A stretch of DNA of 64,000 nucleotides from Malachius bipustulatus (GCA_910589415.1 OU342634.1:38494723-38558722); one strand, 5' to 3'; positions 11,215-21,660 are shown, numbered from the stretch's first letter. The notes: generated from the sequence alone by a model not told the origin. A program made the numbers and translations.

Positions 11215-13500
11215 TTAGACAACTCTGCCAGCAACTCTTTTATCTTAATTAACAAGAAGCCACTGATATGTAACAATTAACTTAATTTTGCTCGCGCTTT
11301 GAGTCAAAAGAACAGAATATTATGACATTTTGAGTATTTTTTATGAGATTATTATCTTATCAAATGATCATTAAATCTAAGCGTCATGTCGAAGCCGATA
11401 TAGCTGTAACTGAACAGGTTAATTTGTTCGTTTAATCTAAAAATTTAAATTCAAATCTTTCGTTGTGTCTAAAGGGCTTAGTTCTGGATATTTCCACAGT
11501 GGAATTACTATCTGCCTTATCTACACAGTCGTTAAAACCGTGGGTTCCTTATTTAGGAAAAATGTTAATTGCGTTTGAAATATTTTCTCATCAACTATCT
11601 TGTGAGAATCATAAAAGTTCAATATTTAAATGACTTAGTACCTATAGCTACGTTCTGACAAAAAAATTACCCATTGAGGGCATGAAACAGAAATAAAGGC
11701 CTATCTATCTATCCATTTACCTACGATAAAGCTAAAATCGCTATACCTTAGGAAGGAAGATATAATATAGAACTTTTACTCAATTGGGACTTTACAGCTT
11801 CCCTTAAAAAAATCATGACGATTCTTGATAATACATCGAAGCAAATGTAAAGACAATATTAAGTTATATCTATATTTTGCATCATTATTACATCTTTTCA
11901 TAAAAAATTCTCAATTACCTGTACCTCTATCGTAGGGATTCGTCTGGAGACTCCACTCCTTTTCGAAATAATTGAATGAAATATCAATACTCCCGATCAA
12001 GGTGGCGTAGGAAAGGACGTGCCGCAGATGACTAGATGCCCTTCTGTAATAAAGGATTACATCCACGGGACACGAATATTCATTAGGAACGGTGATCGTT
12101 ATTCAAGGCGTGGGGTGTCATCTCTCTGCGGGGTGTTGGGAGGGAAGTATAATGCGTGCCGAAAGCAAATCAAGGCAAGCCGAAGCACGCGTAGGGGATT
12201 CGGAAAGTGTAGAAAGCGGTGATCATTGCTACGCGGGCCATTACAGGATCATCGGGATGGTTATAGCAGAAATGCTTATAAAGTAACGGTTTCAGATTTT
12301 TACTGTATTATTTTTGCACTTATTTGATGGGGTGTTTATTACTAGAATCTTTTCATATTCCTTGGCAAGGCGATTGTAACGATAGAAATTTACACCTTAG
12401 AACGCTTTAAATTTAATATCAATAAATCTCCTTGCATTTTTAATTTTATAAAAAAAATTATACTCTTCATATATGCTTCACCAGGCATTTAAGAGTGAGG
12501 GGATGGTATGTTGTAAAGTTCTAAACTGGTAGCTTTCAGTTTTATTTTAGTAAAATAGGGAAAATCATCTGGAAACTATTAATCCTGATGAAGTAACGCA
12601 TACAAAATAACATTTGTCTCATCTCTAATCTATCTCATATATCCTATGGATGCGTACTTTTAGACACGAACTTGAATAATTTCTCCGTTTTTTTACATCT
12701 GATAGCAAATAATAAGAAAAGGGAAACATTTTCCGTGATCTCCGACTTGAGTGGTTTGAGATATTTTCTAACCAGAGTTGCGTTTAATTTTTCCGCTTGT
12801 CCCACAAGACTTCCTGATGGTATTAGTACGAACCAAAGCAACTCTTGTAGTTATTTCCCGAGGGAATTTTCCAGGAAATATTGTTTTGAAATTTCACAAT
12901 GTGAATAGCTTTCAAATATGTAAATGCGAAAAATCTAGCGGGATAAGTTGTCTTTAACTTTTCACTTTGCGATTGGTTCATATTCAAATTTACCTAAACG
13001 AGTATTATTAAATTTAATTTATATTTTGATCAGTTACTCTATGATTGTAAAAGATACTTTTACCATAGATGGGTGTAATTAATTGGAAAAAGGTTTAGGT
13101 AGTTGAATTGAAATCTGAAAACACTTTGAACCTACTTAAAGCCACAAGAAATACCTTTCCCTACTCATACTTTTTGGCCTTTTGAAAATTTGCGGTTGCG
13201 TTTTGTAAGAAAATTCACCGTTCAACTGGATTGTTTTTCCTACTCTAATTGCAAATGGCTGTACTCGCACAATATTACATCCCCTTATGAAGAAATCAAT
13301 TTTTTCATGAAAGTTTAAAATTAGACAAGTTCAAAATTGTAATCGGTTCTTCTGCAGCTGTGCCCATCTTCGAGATACAGGAGCAATCATATTTTTCGAT
13401 CGGTTTTTTTGTGGCGATTCTTGCAAAAACAGTTTCTGACACGCCTGTCAACATCTTTTGCGTTATTTTTAACCGTCCCGGTTATTTCCCGAACAAGTGT
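11215..13500. other. gene-free stretch with one GC-elevated island
   Basis: No recognisable gene. The island at about 12005-12265 is less AT-rich and has open frames of 64-67 codons in two frames, which match no family I recognise. A tatctatctatc run near 11700-11713 follows aaataaaggcc and may be the tail of an old retroposon. The 12640-13480 part has satellite-like phrasing (ctccgacttgagtggtttgag and similar) without a clear period. Confidence 0.45.
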
Positions 13501-13515
13501 TTATAGCAAAAACAA

Positions 13516-13857
13516 TTTCCTGGTTAGGACTTTGAAAAGCTACGTGAAGACGCATCGGACAACAACAATTCTGAAACTGAGAGCGATTTTATCCTGCGAC
13601 TCTGCGTTCTCGAGATATCGCCGTTCAAAGTCGAATAAATAGCAATAAGTCAATCATAGTTCAGCTGCTGGAGTAATAAAAAAAATTTCCTGGTTAGGAC
13701 TTTGAAAAGCTACGTGAAGACGCATCGGACAACAACAATTCTGAAACTGAGAGCGATTTTATCCTGCGACTCTGCGTTCTCGAGATATCGCCGTTCAAAG
13801 TCGAATAAATAGCAATAAGTCAATCATAGTTCAGCTGCTGGAGTAATAAAAAAAATC
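13516..13857 (+). repeat. exact 171-bp tandem duplication
   Basis: The segment starting tttcctggttaggactttg at 13516 is repeated at 13687 with no difference I can see, running to ggagtaataaaaaaaat. The period is 171 bp. The A-run at the junction suggests slippage or unequal exchange. Absence of differences implies a recent event or an assembly duplication. No coding content. Confidence 0.85.
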
Positions 13858-13859
13858 AC

Positions 13860-14502
13860 CGTCTAGAGTTCGTCCTTAAACGACACCCCCAGATACAAGA
13901 AATCACTGCACCGAACGCCTTCATAGCACTGGTAAAACACATAATAAGTTGTCATTGTCACACTTTCTTGCAGAAAACGAAACAATACGATTCTAATTCA
14001 TTTTAGTCTTGTTTTAACTTTACATTGCCCTGTACTGTGGCCGGGGCACAAACTGGCACCGGCATCTGGAGCTCGTAGCAGGTATGAGCGTCAAAGTCGA
14101 GCAACATTAGCGAGAAAAGCGCGTTTAGACACGTTTGACTGTCACTAATAATGCCGTGACTTGAAAAATATAATATTTTGCAAGCAAAGTAGGTATGATG
14201 ATTTTTGCATAAAATCGTAGAGAAAATAGCGTCTTCATCTCGCGGAGAAGTGTTGTCTCTCGGACGTTCCAGAAAGTTCGTTCTCGTGGATAATACCTAT
14301 CATTCACCGCTGCATGGTTGATTCACATTTTTGTAATCACTTTCATGCAAAAAATAACCAAATTGATATATTTTCCACCTGGAGTCGAAATCTTCGTTAA
14401 AAACAGTCACATAAAATCTGTGATGGACTAAATTTGTAGGAAATTCAATTTCCTACAACTTTGTTCATGACAGTTTCTTTCCTGGTCGAGATATTTTTTT
14501 TT
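13860..14502. other. gene-free stretch, target of the Gypsy insertion
   Basis: AT-rich sequence with phrases such as tttgtaggaaattcaatttcctacaac, a short local palindrome near 14434-14460. No gene is seen. It continues across the Gypsy element at 21018. Confidence 0.5.
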
Positions 14503-14507
14503 TTAAT

Positions 14508-14736
14508 TGTAATATATTTTATTTAAATGTTAAAATTTGTATTTCACGCCAAGGCTTGCGCGCATTGCGTTCACTTTATCAATTTATGAATGATTAGACC
14601 GGCAGCTAAAATTTTGTCATTCTACTACTGTACCTTAATAAAGGAAATGCGTATTTATATATATCGACTTTTATTAATCCGGTTCAGTAATTGTTAGAAT
14701 CAAAATTAGTTAATAATAATTTACAAAATTATTACA
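14508..14736 (+). repeat. 5' LTR
   Basis: Starts TGTAATATATTTTATTT and ends AAAATTATTACA, matching the 3' LTR base for base by eye. AATAAA at about 14638-14643 is a plausible poly-A signal. Confidence 0.93.
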
Positions 14737-14737
14737 G

Positions 14738-14755
14738 TGGCGACGAGGATAAAAC
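14738..14755 (+). promoter_or_regulatory. tRNA primer-binding site
   Basis: TGGCGACGAGGATAAAAC starts one base after the LTR. TGG pairs with the CCA end of a tRNA, as in Gypsy elements. Which tRNA is used was not determined. Confidence 0.7.
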
Positions 14756-14854
14756 TTCAGAATAGGAAATATCCCAATTTTACGATAATAACGGATAATT
14801 AAATAAAAGTTTATTAATTAATACTCGAGTGAAGTTTATTGGTGAAAGAAGAAA

Positions 14855-15355
14855 ATGCCAAATTCAGTTATCGGAATCGGACATCTTAAAGAATTTTCTT
14901 TGGGTAATAGTGACTGGACGCTCTTCAAAAACAAGTTGAAAAACTATTTCACGGCTAATGATATAACTGATACGGGAAAGCAACGTGCAATTCTTTTAAA
15001 TATATTAGATGAAGCATCGTATAAATTAATTTACGATTTATGCAGTCCGATCGATCCTGAAAATAAATCTTATAACGACCTGGTGGCAACTTTTGACGAG
15101 CATTTTGCTCCACAAAAATGTGCATTCGCTTCAAGGTATAAATTCTACATGGCAAAGAAGGAGGTCCACGAGACGGCAAAGGAATGGGCAGCCCGCGTAC
15201 GTAGCTTAGCGGTGAACTGCGAATTTTCAACAGAGCTGGACACCTGTCTTCGGGATAAATTTTTTGTTTGGTTTCGAGCCAGGACCAGTCTTGGACCGCT
15301 TGATGGAGGAGAAAATTTCCACAAAATTCGAACAGATGGTATCTTTAGCAAGTAG
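14855..15355 (+). CDS. gag: Gag N-terminal (capsid-like) part, frameshifted
   Basis: The ATG at 14855 opens a frame with FSLGNSDWTLFKNKLKNYF, typical of Ty3/Gypsy capsid proteins, which start with a W..fk..l..yf pattern. LRDKF at about residues 131-135 is the usual point just before the zinc-knuckle region. Beyond the six-T run at 15259-15264 this frame loses similarity and stops, while the continuation is in another frame (next entry). Removing one T would restore the register, so a one-base insertion in a homopolymer or a sequencing error is likely. A programmed shift is less likely because it falls inside gag, before the nucleocapsid. The product would assemble the element's particle. Confidence 0.8.
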   Translation: MPNSVIGIGHLKEFSLGNSDWTLFKNKLKNYFTANDITDTGKQRAILLNILDEASYKLIYDLCSPIDPENKSYNDLVATFDEHFAPQKCAFASRYKFYMAKKEVHETAKEWAARVRSLAVNCEFSTELDTCLRDKFFVWFRARTSLGPLDGGENFHKIRTDGIFSK

Positions 15356-16634
15356 CAAAATGGCTGCCAAGGAACTGCATGACGTCACCGTGAAGGAAGA
15401 AAGAATACATCATCTACGGAGAAGCAACCCATTTGTAAGACATCGAGAGGGTAACGCGGGATTCCCCAAGTCAAGACAAACGGGAGGAGCAGACCAAACT
15501 TGCAGCGTGTGTGGGAGGAACAACCACAAAACAGATAAGTGTTTCTTTAAAAATGCTATTTGTAATTTTTGTAAACGATCTGGCCATCTGGCTTCTGTCT
15601 GTTTTAAAAATAAAAAAACAAATAATAAAACCTATAATAAAAATAGTTATGTTCAAAAAAATAAAAGTAGGAATAATTTCATAATTTCCGAAGAAGTTTC
15701 AGATAATTTAGATATTTCCAATATTTCAAGTAATGAGTTGAGTGCTGTACAAAACAATTCAAGCAAATCTACTGATTTGTCATTATTTATGGTAAAACAA
15801 GAAGTAAAACCAATAAATAATCCCTTCAGTATTGTTTTAAAAATTGATAAGATGGAATTAAATTGTCAAATTGATACAGGTTCAGGGATCTCAGCGATTT
15901 CAGAGAAAATGTATAAAGATTATTTTTTTATGTTCAGATTAATCAATTCAAATGAATCGTTTTACTTTTACGATAATACGAAATCAGAGGCTTTAGGTAT
16001 GCTAAAATTACCTGTTTCTTATCGAAAAAAGTCTCTTATTCATGAATTTTATGTTTTCCGAAATGGAGGACCGCCAATTTTAGGTAGGGATTTCTTAAAA
16101 GTATATAATATTAAATTAGAAAATATAAATTATGTAAATACGGAAATTCAAACGACACAACAATTAAATGAAATTTTCAAAGAGTATGAGTCTGTGTTTT
16201 CGCCGAGTCTAGGCAAATTTACAAAAGGTCTTGTTTCAATTAAATTAAAGAACAAAAACGTAACGCCAAAATTTTATAAGCCCAGACCCATACCCTTTGC
16301 TATAAAAAAATCAGTTGAAGATGAACTTAAGCGTTTGGAACTTTTAGGTATCATTACTCCAGTAGACTACAGCGAATGGGCAGCACCAATAGTGCCAATC
16401 TTCAAAAAGAATGGGGAAGTCAGGATTTGTGGAGATTTCAAGGTCACTATAAATTCGGAGATAGAAGTAGATAAGCATCCACTACCCAGGGTTGATGAAT
16501 TATTCAATGAAGTAGAGGGTGCTGAATTTTTCTCTAAGATGGACTTGTCTCAGGCCTTTCTGCAGCTTAGTCTCGATGAAGAATCAAAGAAGCTGTTAAC
16601 TATTTCCACTCACAAAGGATTATACAGGTATAAT
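15264..16634 (+). CDS. pol: Gag zinc knuckles, protease and N-terminal RT (interrupted)
   Basis: No true start is needed here: the frame continues gag. Counting from the TTG at 15264, two zinc knuckles of form CX2CX4HX4C lie at residues 80-93 and 100-113. The aspartic protease motif DTGS is at 204-207 with ILGRDFL at about 272-278. RT begins near 338 (FYKPRPIPFA) with WAAPIVPIFKKNGEVRICGDF at 372-392 (read in two overlapping parts) and the first catalytic Asp in FSKMDLSQAF at 427. The frame is cut after residue 457 by the LINE at 16635. The apparent extension to 16751 is LINE sequence. RT continues at 18948. Confidence 0.88.
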
Positions 16635-18943
16635 GTACATGTGTTAACTGGGATCGCATATTTCTCCAAAACCAAGAAGATTGCATTGACAAGGTTTTTG
16701 ATATTATCTATAGGGAGATTAAGTCTGCTTTTGATACTAACTTTCCCCTAAGGAAAGTGAAATTTAATAAAATAAATAAATACAAATGGATAACGCCGGA
16801 AATAAAAAATTTATCTGCTTTATTGAAGGAAATGTACCAGATTAATAAAACAATTGAAAATCAGATATACGATAGCAAATTTAGAGAACTTAAGTCATAT
16901 TATTACAATAAAATTAATTTACTGAAAAGAACATATAATGATATCAGATTAAAAGAGGCAAAAAATGTAAACAAAGAAAGCTGGAATATAATAAGGGAAA
17001 ATACTGACCGGAAATCACATAAGCAAGCTGAATTAAAGTTTGATAATGCTACAATAACTGACGAGGGAGAAATGTGCGAGATTTTCAATGCTTATTTCGT
17101 TGATGCATGTAATCGCATCAAGTCTCCTCAGAGTAAGAATGTCACCTTAGATAGGTTCTCAGAGACAATGTTTTTATGCCCTACAACTCCAATAGAAATT
17201 GAGGAAATAATATCTAAAATATGCGCTAGAAAATCATCAGGACTGGACGAAATGCCAGGTACCGTTTTCGTTGCAGCGAAGAACATACTAGCACCGATAC
17301 TATCAAAATTATTAAATATAAGCTTCTTGCAGGGAACGTTCCCAAGCTCATTGAAAGTATCGAAGGTTGTCCCTGTTTATAAGAATAAGGGTAGTAGGCA
17401 TAATGTGAACGATTATCGCCCAATTGCGATGCAGTGTCAAATTGCAAAAATTTTCGAGAAATGTTTTAACACCAGGCTTAACAACTTTCTTGAGAAAAAC
17501 GCTATACTGAATCCGTATCAACATGGGTTTAGACAAGCGCATTCAACCCATACAGCATTAAATCTAGTTATGCAGCGAATTTCTGACGGACTAAATGAAG
17601 GTAAACATATAGCCGGTCTGTTCTTTGACATGAGCCGGGCTTTTGACACGGTGGACCATGAACTCCTTATGGAGAAATTGGATAATGTGGGTGTGAGAGG
17701 AATAGCCAATGATTGGATTCGATCTTACCTTACGGGTAGGTATCAGCGAGTTACTATCGGAAACAGATGCTCTACACCACTGGAAATAAAAAGGGGAACC
17801 CCACAAGGCTCCTGTATTTCTCCAACCTTGTTTGGCTGTTTTATTAATGATTTACCAACGGCGGAACTCAACAATATTATATTTGTTCTGTATGCTGACG
17901 ACACCAATGCTTTGGTTGTGGAAAAGAGGCGAACTGACCTAGCACTTGGCTCCACTAGATGCTCAGATTATGTCCAGAACTGGTGCACTAAGAACGGACT
18001 GAAACTCAATGAAGATAAGACTGTTGCGATGGAAATCGTAACAAAAAACACCAGAGTGGACTCCAGTCTCCTTATTAAACTTGGAGGTCAATCAGTTCAA
18101 AATGTCAGCTCAACGAAGTTTTTAGGCTTATATATCGATCATAAACTGACATGGAATGATCATATTGAACACATTCTACCCAAGTTGAGTTCCTGTTCTT
18201 TTCTAATTAGAAACATTCGAAACACCGTTTCATTGGATATTCTGAAGATGGTGTATTTCGGTATTTTTCAGTCCACCATGTCATATGGTGTTGTCCACTG
18301 GGGCTCGGCTGGTGGGGCGTGGCGTGTATTTGTTGCTCAGAAGAAGGCAATCAGGTGCATGTCGTACGCTCCCGGTAGGACACCATGCAGACCGCTGTTT
18401 AGGAAGTTGGGGATCATGTCATTTCCGTCACTGTACATTTATCTGCTGCTAATCCATATAAAACAAAGCCCTTCAATAATCTCCAATAAGCGCTCATTCT
18501 TTCACAATTACGAAACAAAAAGTAAAGATACGCTAGCTCTTCCCTTTTCGAGACTCAGCATAACCCAGCAAAATCCCAATTATATAGGAATTAAGGTATA
18601 TAACCATGCTCTCAGTAATTATGGGTGTTTTGAAGAGACAGATAGCCTTAAAGTATTCAAACAAAAAATAAGAGAATTTCTCCTAGACAAATGTTTCTAT
18701 TCCCTTGAGGAATTTTTTACTCACCCAAATCACTAGGTGATCTATAGTCCGGGTTTGATTGAATATGAGTAGTTTTGATTGTGATTTTGTTGTTTCAAAA
18801 TTTGTATTTTACTGATTGTGATGTTGTGGTTTATGTGTTATATTATGTGTTTATTTATATGTTAATGACGAGCTTATAATGTACGGACACAATAATGTGA
18901 TACTGTATTATTTAAAAAGCGAATAATAAACTGAAACTGAAAC
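16635..18943 (+). mobile_element. 5'-truncated non-LTR retrotransposon nested in Gypsy RT
   Basis: It interrupts the Gypsy RT exactly between two codons. TAAT at 16631-16634 and at 18944-18947 is a short target duplication. The 3' end is ataaactgaaactgaaac, a short-repeat tail (TGAAAC units) instead of plain poly-A, as known for CR1/L2-like LINEs. The 5' end begins in the linker between endonuclease and RT, so endonuclease and any ORF1 are missing, which is usual for incomplete reverse transcription. Length 2309 bp. Confidence 0.9.
16637..18736 (+). CDS. LINE reverse transcriptase (5'-truncated ORF2)
   Basis: The frame is open from the insertion point. The GTG at 16757 is not a real start, since upstream codons 16637-16756 read as the endonuclease-RT linker (CVNWDRIF, then KSAFDTNFPLRK). 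Counting from 16757, RT landmarks are NDYRPIAM at 218-225, HGFRQAHSTHTAL at 256-268, the catalytic FDMSRAFDTVDHE at 290-302, RGTPQGSCISPTLF at 346-359 and VLYADDTNAL at 377-386. The C-terminal region includes the LGLYIDHKLTWNDHI segment of LINE RTs. Both catalytic sites are intact. The sequence is closest in feel to CR1/L2/Jockey-group RTs; the clade is uncertain. No stop inside the 700 codons implies a young copy, agreeing with its position in a young Gypsy element. Confidence 0.9.
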   Translation, partial: TCVNWDRIFLQNQEDCIDKVFDIIYREIKSAFDTNFPLRKVKFNKINKYKWITPEIKNLSALLKEMYQINKTIENQIYDSKFRELKSYYYNKINLLKRTYNDIRLKEAKNVNKESWNIIRENTDRKSHKQAELKFDNATITDEGEMCEIFNAYFVDACNRIKSPQSKNVTLDRFSETMFLCPTTPIEIEEIISKICARKSSGLDEMPGTVFVAAKNILAPILSKLLNISFLQGTFPSSLKVSKVVPVYKNKGSRHNVNDYRPIAMQCQIAKIFEKCFNTRLNNFLEKNAILNPYQHGFRQAHSTHTALNLVMQRISDGLNEGKHIAGLFFDMSRAFDTVDHELLMEKLDNVGVRGIANDWIRSYLTGRYQRVTIGNRCSTPLEIKRGTPQGSCISPTLFGCFINDLPTAELNNIIFVLYADDTNALVVEKRRTDLALGSTRCSDYVQNWCTKNGLKLNEDKTVAMEIVTKNTRVDSSLLIKLGGQSVQNVSSTKFLGLYIDHKLTWNDHIEHILPKLSSCSFLIRNIRNTVSLDILKMVYFGIFQSTMSYGVVHWGSAGGAWRVFVAQKKAIRCMSYAPGRTPCRPLFRKLGIMSFPSLYIYLLLIHIKQSPSIISNKRSFFHNYETKSKDTLALPFSRLSITQQNPNYIGIKVYNHALSNYGCFEETDSLKVFKQKIREFLLDKCFYSLEEFFTHPNH

Positions 18944-18947
18944 TAAT

Positions 18948-20288
18948 AGACTGCCTTTTGGAGTCGCTTGTGCGCCCTCCAAATTTCAAAAAATCATGGA
19001 AACAATTTTTTGTGGTATTAAAGGAGTAGTGGTATTTTTAGACGACATTTTAATATTTTCCAAAAGTATAAATCAGCATGTAAAATTATTAAAGTTGGTA
19101 CTTAAAATTTTGAAAGAATGTGGTTTAAAAGTTTGTAGAGAAAAATGTGATTTCTTTAAAAAAAGAATTGAATATTTAGGGCATTTTATTGATAAAGACG
19201 GTCTTCACGTCTCTAAATCCAAGACAGTTGCCATAGAAAAAGCCCCTACACCTAAAAATATATCAGAGCTGAAATCATTCATAGGAATGGTTATTTATTA
19301 TGCAAAATTTGTAAAAAATTTATCCACCGTTTTGCAGCCTTTATATAACCTTTTAAAAAGGGATGTCAAATGGCAATGGACAGAAGATTGCGAAAGGTCA
19401 TTCAGGAAAATTAAAAATATTTTACAGTCGGCGGAAGTTTTGGTTCATTTCAATCCAAAGCTCCCAATTAAATTAACAGTCGACGCATCAGAAAAAGGCA
19501 TTGGATCTGTTTTAAGTCATGTTTTTCCTTCAGGAATCGAAAAACCTATCGCCTATGCTTCTCGTTCCTTAAATTCTCATGAAAAATCTTATTCACAGAT
19601 AGAAAAAGAGGGCTTAGCAATTATTTACGGTGTAACAAAATTTAATCAATACTTATATGCACAAAAATTTAAATTAGTGACGGATCATCTACCTCTTTTA
19701 GCTATTTTTGGGGAAAAAAGGGAAATTCCTAAATTTTCTGCAAATAGACTTCGTCGTTGGGCAATAATTTTAAGTGGTTATACTTATGAAATTGAATATA
19801 TACAATCAAATAGAAATAAAGCCGATAGCTTGTCTAGAATGCCTTTGGATTTAGTTGATGTAGATAAATCAGACTTTTATGACACAGACGATGTAAGTGT
19901 AGATTACTGTTATTTTTTTAGTAACGAATCGGCAATTAATGTAAAATTTGATAATGTTTTAAAGGAAACTATAGTCGATAACGAATTAAATAAAATAAAG
20001 GGATTTATTCTAAAAGGTTGGCCTAATTCACAAAAAAAGATGGATCTAGACGTAAGAAAATATTTTTCAAAAAAAGATGAGTTATTTATACATAATGATT
20101 GTGTTATGTGGAATCACAAACTACTAATTCCCACTAAATTAAGACCAAGGGTTCTTGAAGAATTACATTCGTCTCATATGGGTGTATCCAAGATGAAAGC
20201 TCTAGCGCGATCCTATTTTTGGTGGCCTGCTATTGGTAGCGATATAGAAAAAATTGTAAAAAGTTGTAAGGCTTGCAGTAATTATTAA
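18948..20288 (+). CDS. pol: Gypsy RT C-terminal half, RNase H and integrase zinc-binding part
   Basis: Resumes the frame broken at 16634 with RLPFGVACAPSKFQ, then the active site VVVFLDDILIFS near 19026-19061. The connection (LGHFIDKDGL, APTPKNISELKSFIGM) follows. RNase H reads TVDASEKGIGSVLSHVF, then IEKEGLAIIYGV and VTDHLPLLAIF, then ADSLSRMP. The integrase HHCC part ends in LHSSHMGVSKMKALARSYFW and CKACSNY, then TAA at 20286-20288. The DDE core that should follow is absent. Confidence 0.9.
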   Translation, partial: RLPFGVACAPSKFQKIMETIFCGIKGVVVFLDDILIFSKSINQHVKLLKLVLKILKECGLKVCREKCDFFKKRIEYLGHFIDKDGLHVSKSKTVAIEKAPTPKNISELKSFIGMVIYYAKFVKNLSTVLQPLYNLLKRDVKWQWTEDCERSFRKIKNILQSAEVLVHFNPKLPIKLTVDASEKGIGSVLSHVFPSGIEKPIAYASRSLNSHEKSYSQIEKEGLAIIYGVTKFNQYLYAQKFKLVTDHLPLLAIFGEKREIPKFSANRLRRWAIILSGYTYEIEYIQSNRNKADSLSRMPLDLVDVDKSDFYDTDDVSVDYCYFFSNESAINVKFDNVLKETIVDNELNKIKGFILKGWPNSQKKMDLDVRKYFSKKDELFIHNDCVMWNHKLLIPTKLRPRVLEELHSSHMGVSKMKALARSYFWWPAIGSDIEKIVKSCKACSNY

Positions 20289-20295
20289 GAAGATA

Positions 20296-20628
20296 GGAAG
20301 CTGTACATATATTGTAGAAGTGTCAGAATTGGGCAGAAAGTGGAAGAGACATGCCAATCAAATAAAAAAATATAGAAGTGACTTCAGTATTTCTTCTTGT
20401 TCAAATAATTTATCTAAAGAAATGTCTATTCCAGTTTCTTCTCAAGTGGCTATCACAGAGAATACAGAACTAATCACTGACATTCTTGAAAACAGTGAAA
20501 ATGTTGTAAATAGTAATGATAATCAGACAGATGTAAATATAGATATAAATAGGGAACATTCTGGAAATCTATTAGATGCTAGACCTAAGAGAAATGTTAA
20601 GCCTGTTGATAGATTACAGTATAATTAG
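20296..20628 (+). pseudogene. integrase C-terminal tail after core deletion
   Basis: Eight bases after the stop, the frame IGSCTYIVEV then ELGRKWKRHANQIKKY resembles the C-terminal Gypsy integrase region (a basic stretch with a conserved KRHANQ-type motif), followed by an acidic and Ser/Asn-rich tail. The ~250-residue catalytic core expected between CSNY and this piece is missing, so a deletion joined the ends. The ATG-like start at 20320 is an artefact. Confidence 0.75.
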
Positions 20629-20770
20629 TTGATAAATTTAATTTAATTTTTTTGTGAAAGTACCCACTTAAGTATCAGGTTAAGTTAAATGTTAAGTATT
20701 TTTTTTATGATGTATCTGCAGATGTTACATAAGTTTTTTTGATTTGGGTACATTAAGGGTTTCCATATTT

Positions 20771-20781
20771 AAGGGGGAGGA
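20771..20781 (+). promoter_or_regulatory. polypurine tract
   Basis: AAGGGGGAGGA lies just before the 3' LTR start at 20784, where the plus-strand primer of LTR elements is found. Confidence 0.85.
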
Positions 20782-20783
20782 TA

Positions 20784-21012
20784 TGTAATATATTTTATTT
20801 AAATGTTAAAATTTGTATTTCACGCCAAGGCTTGCGCGCATTGCGTTCACTTTATCAATTTATGAATGATTAGACCGGCAGCTAAAATTTTGTCATTCTA
20901 CTACTGTACCTTAATAAAGGAAATGCGTATTTATATATATCGACTTTTATTAATCCGGTTCAGTAATTGTTAGAATCAAAATTAGTTAATAATAATTTAC
21001 AAAATTATTACA
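20784..21012 (+). repeat. 3' LTR
   Basis: Second copy of the 229-bp LTR, with no difference from the first that I can see. It is followed by the TTAAT target duplication at 21013-21017. Confidence 0.93.
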
Positions 21013-21558
21013 TTAATAAAACCTGAAAAAACCGGGAAAGTCAAGAAATTCGATAAAAATATTTTCAAAATAGCCGCGCATCTGGAGATACAGGAAGTTG
21101 ACACCTATTATAGTTCATTATTTTGATGGAGAAACCCTGAAGGTATATTGTTAAATTTTTAATAGTCTGAGAAAATTGAACACAGGAGGTTTTCACATAT
21201 CTTAACTTTTCATGCGTTATGCTAAGTAGTTCTAAAGTAGTTTAGAACTAAAAGTAGTTTTTTTTTCATAAAATTCAAAATGGCGGACCGATGCGCAGCT
21301 CCTATCTGATCGCCATTTTGAATTTAGACGCCTAATGACTCCCCTAACGGACAGAACAAGAAAAATCGACAAGAGAGTTTTTCTTATTTCATGTCGATGA
21401 CTATAATTACCTAATAAAGAGAATAAACCGTAAAAGGTACGTTGGGGGAGAAATAGGTACCCCCTTGAACTTTCTTGCTATTGTTTGTCCTTGAAAAAAA
21501 TTTAAAGTTAGCGGGAATCCTCAACTCCAGTATTACAAAATTTTTAATGAAGGAATTT

Positions 21559-21660
21559 ATTTCCAAGTTAGCTTTTTTTTTTTATTTGAATTAACGTGTC
21601 TCAACTCAGAGGTTATTGACACAGGCACAACAATACAATAAAATTACATTTCCAAGTTAG
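21559..21660 (-). mobile_element. 76-bp retroposed LINE/SINE 3' end with 13-bp TSD
   Basis: ATTTCCAAGTTAG occurs at 21559-21571 and 21648-21660. The 76 bases between begin with a T-run, i.e. a poly-A tail on the minus strand. The minus strand reads gtaattttattgtattgttg, then a short GC-balanced part, then the A-tail. This is a severely 5'-truncated retroposon; the source family is not identifiable. Confidence 0.75.

Larger units (their letters stand above)
14508..21012 (+). mobile_element. Ty3/Gypsy LTR retrotransposon, defective, with nested LINE
   Basis: Two 229-bp LTRs (14508-14736 and 20784-21012) that look identical begin TG and end CA. TTAAT flanks both sides (14503-14507, 21013-21017) as a 5-bp target duplication. 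A tRNA primer site follows the 5' LTR and a purine tract precedes the 3' LTR. Gag, protease, RT, RNase H and the integrase zinc-binding part appear in Gypsy order. Three lesions disable it: a frameshift in gag near 15255-15266, a 2.3-kb LINE in the RT (16635-18943), and loss of the integrase catalytic core at about 20287. Identical LTRs suggest recent insertion, so the LINE is younger still. Whether the integrase loss predates mobilisation cannot be told; it could have moved in trans. Confidence 0.92.

Noticed and set aside
12541..12610. Second hammerhead at the ctgatgaag word near 12583
   Set aside because: No GAAA-containing partner with a stem II and no cleavage triplet in register.
16635..16751. 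C-terminal extension of the Gypsy pol frame
   Set aside because: It is out-of-frame LINE sequence read through from the interrupted RT.
16757..16759. GTG as start of the nested LINE ORF
   Set aside because: The frame is open and LINE-like upstream to 16637, so this is an internal codon of a 5'-truncated ORF.
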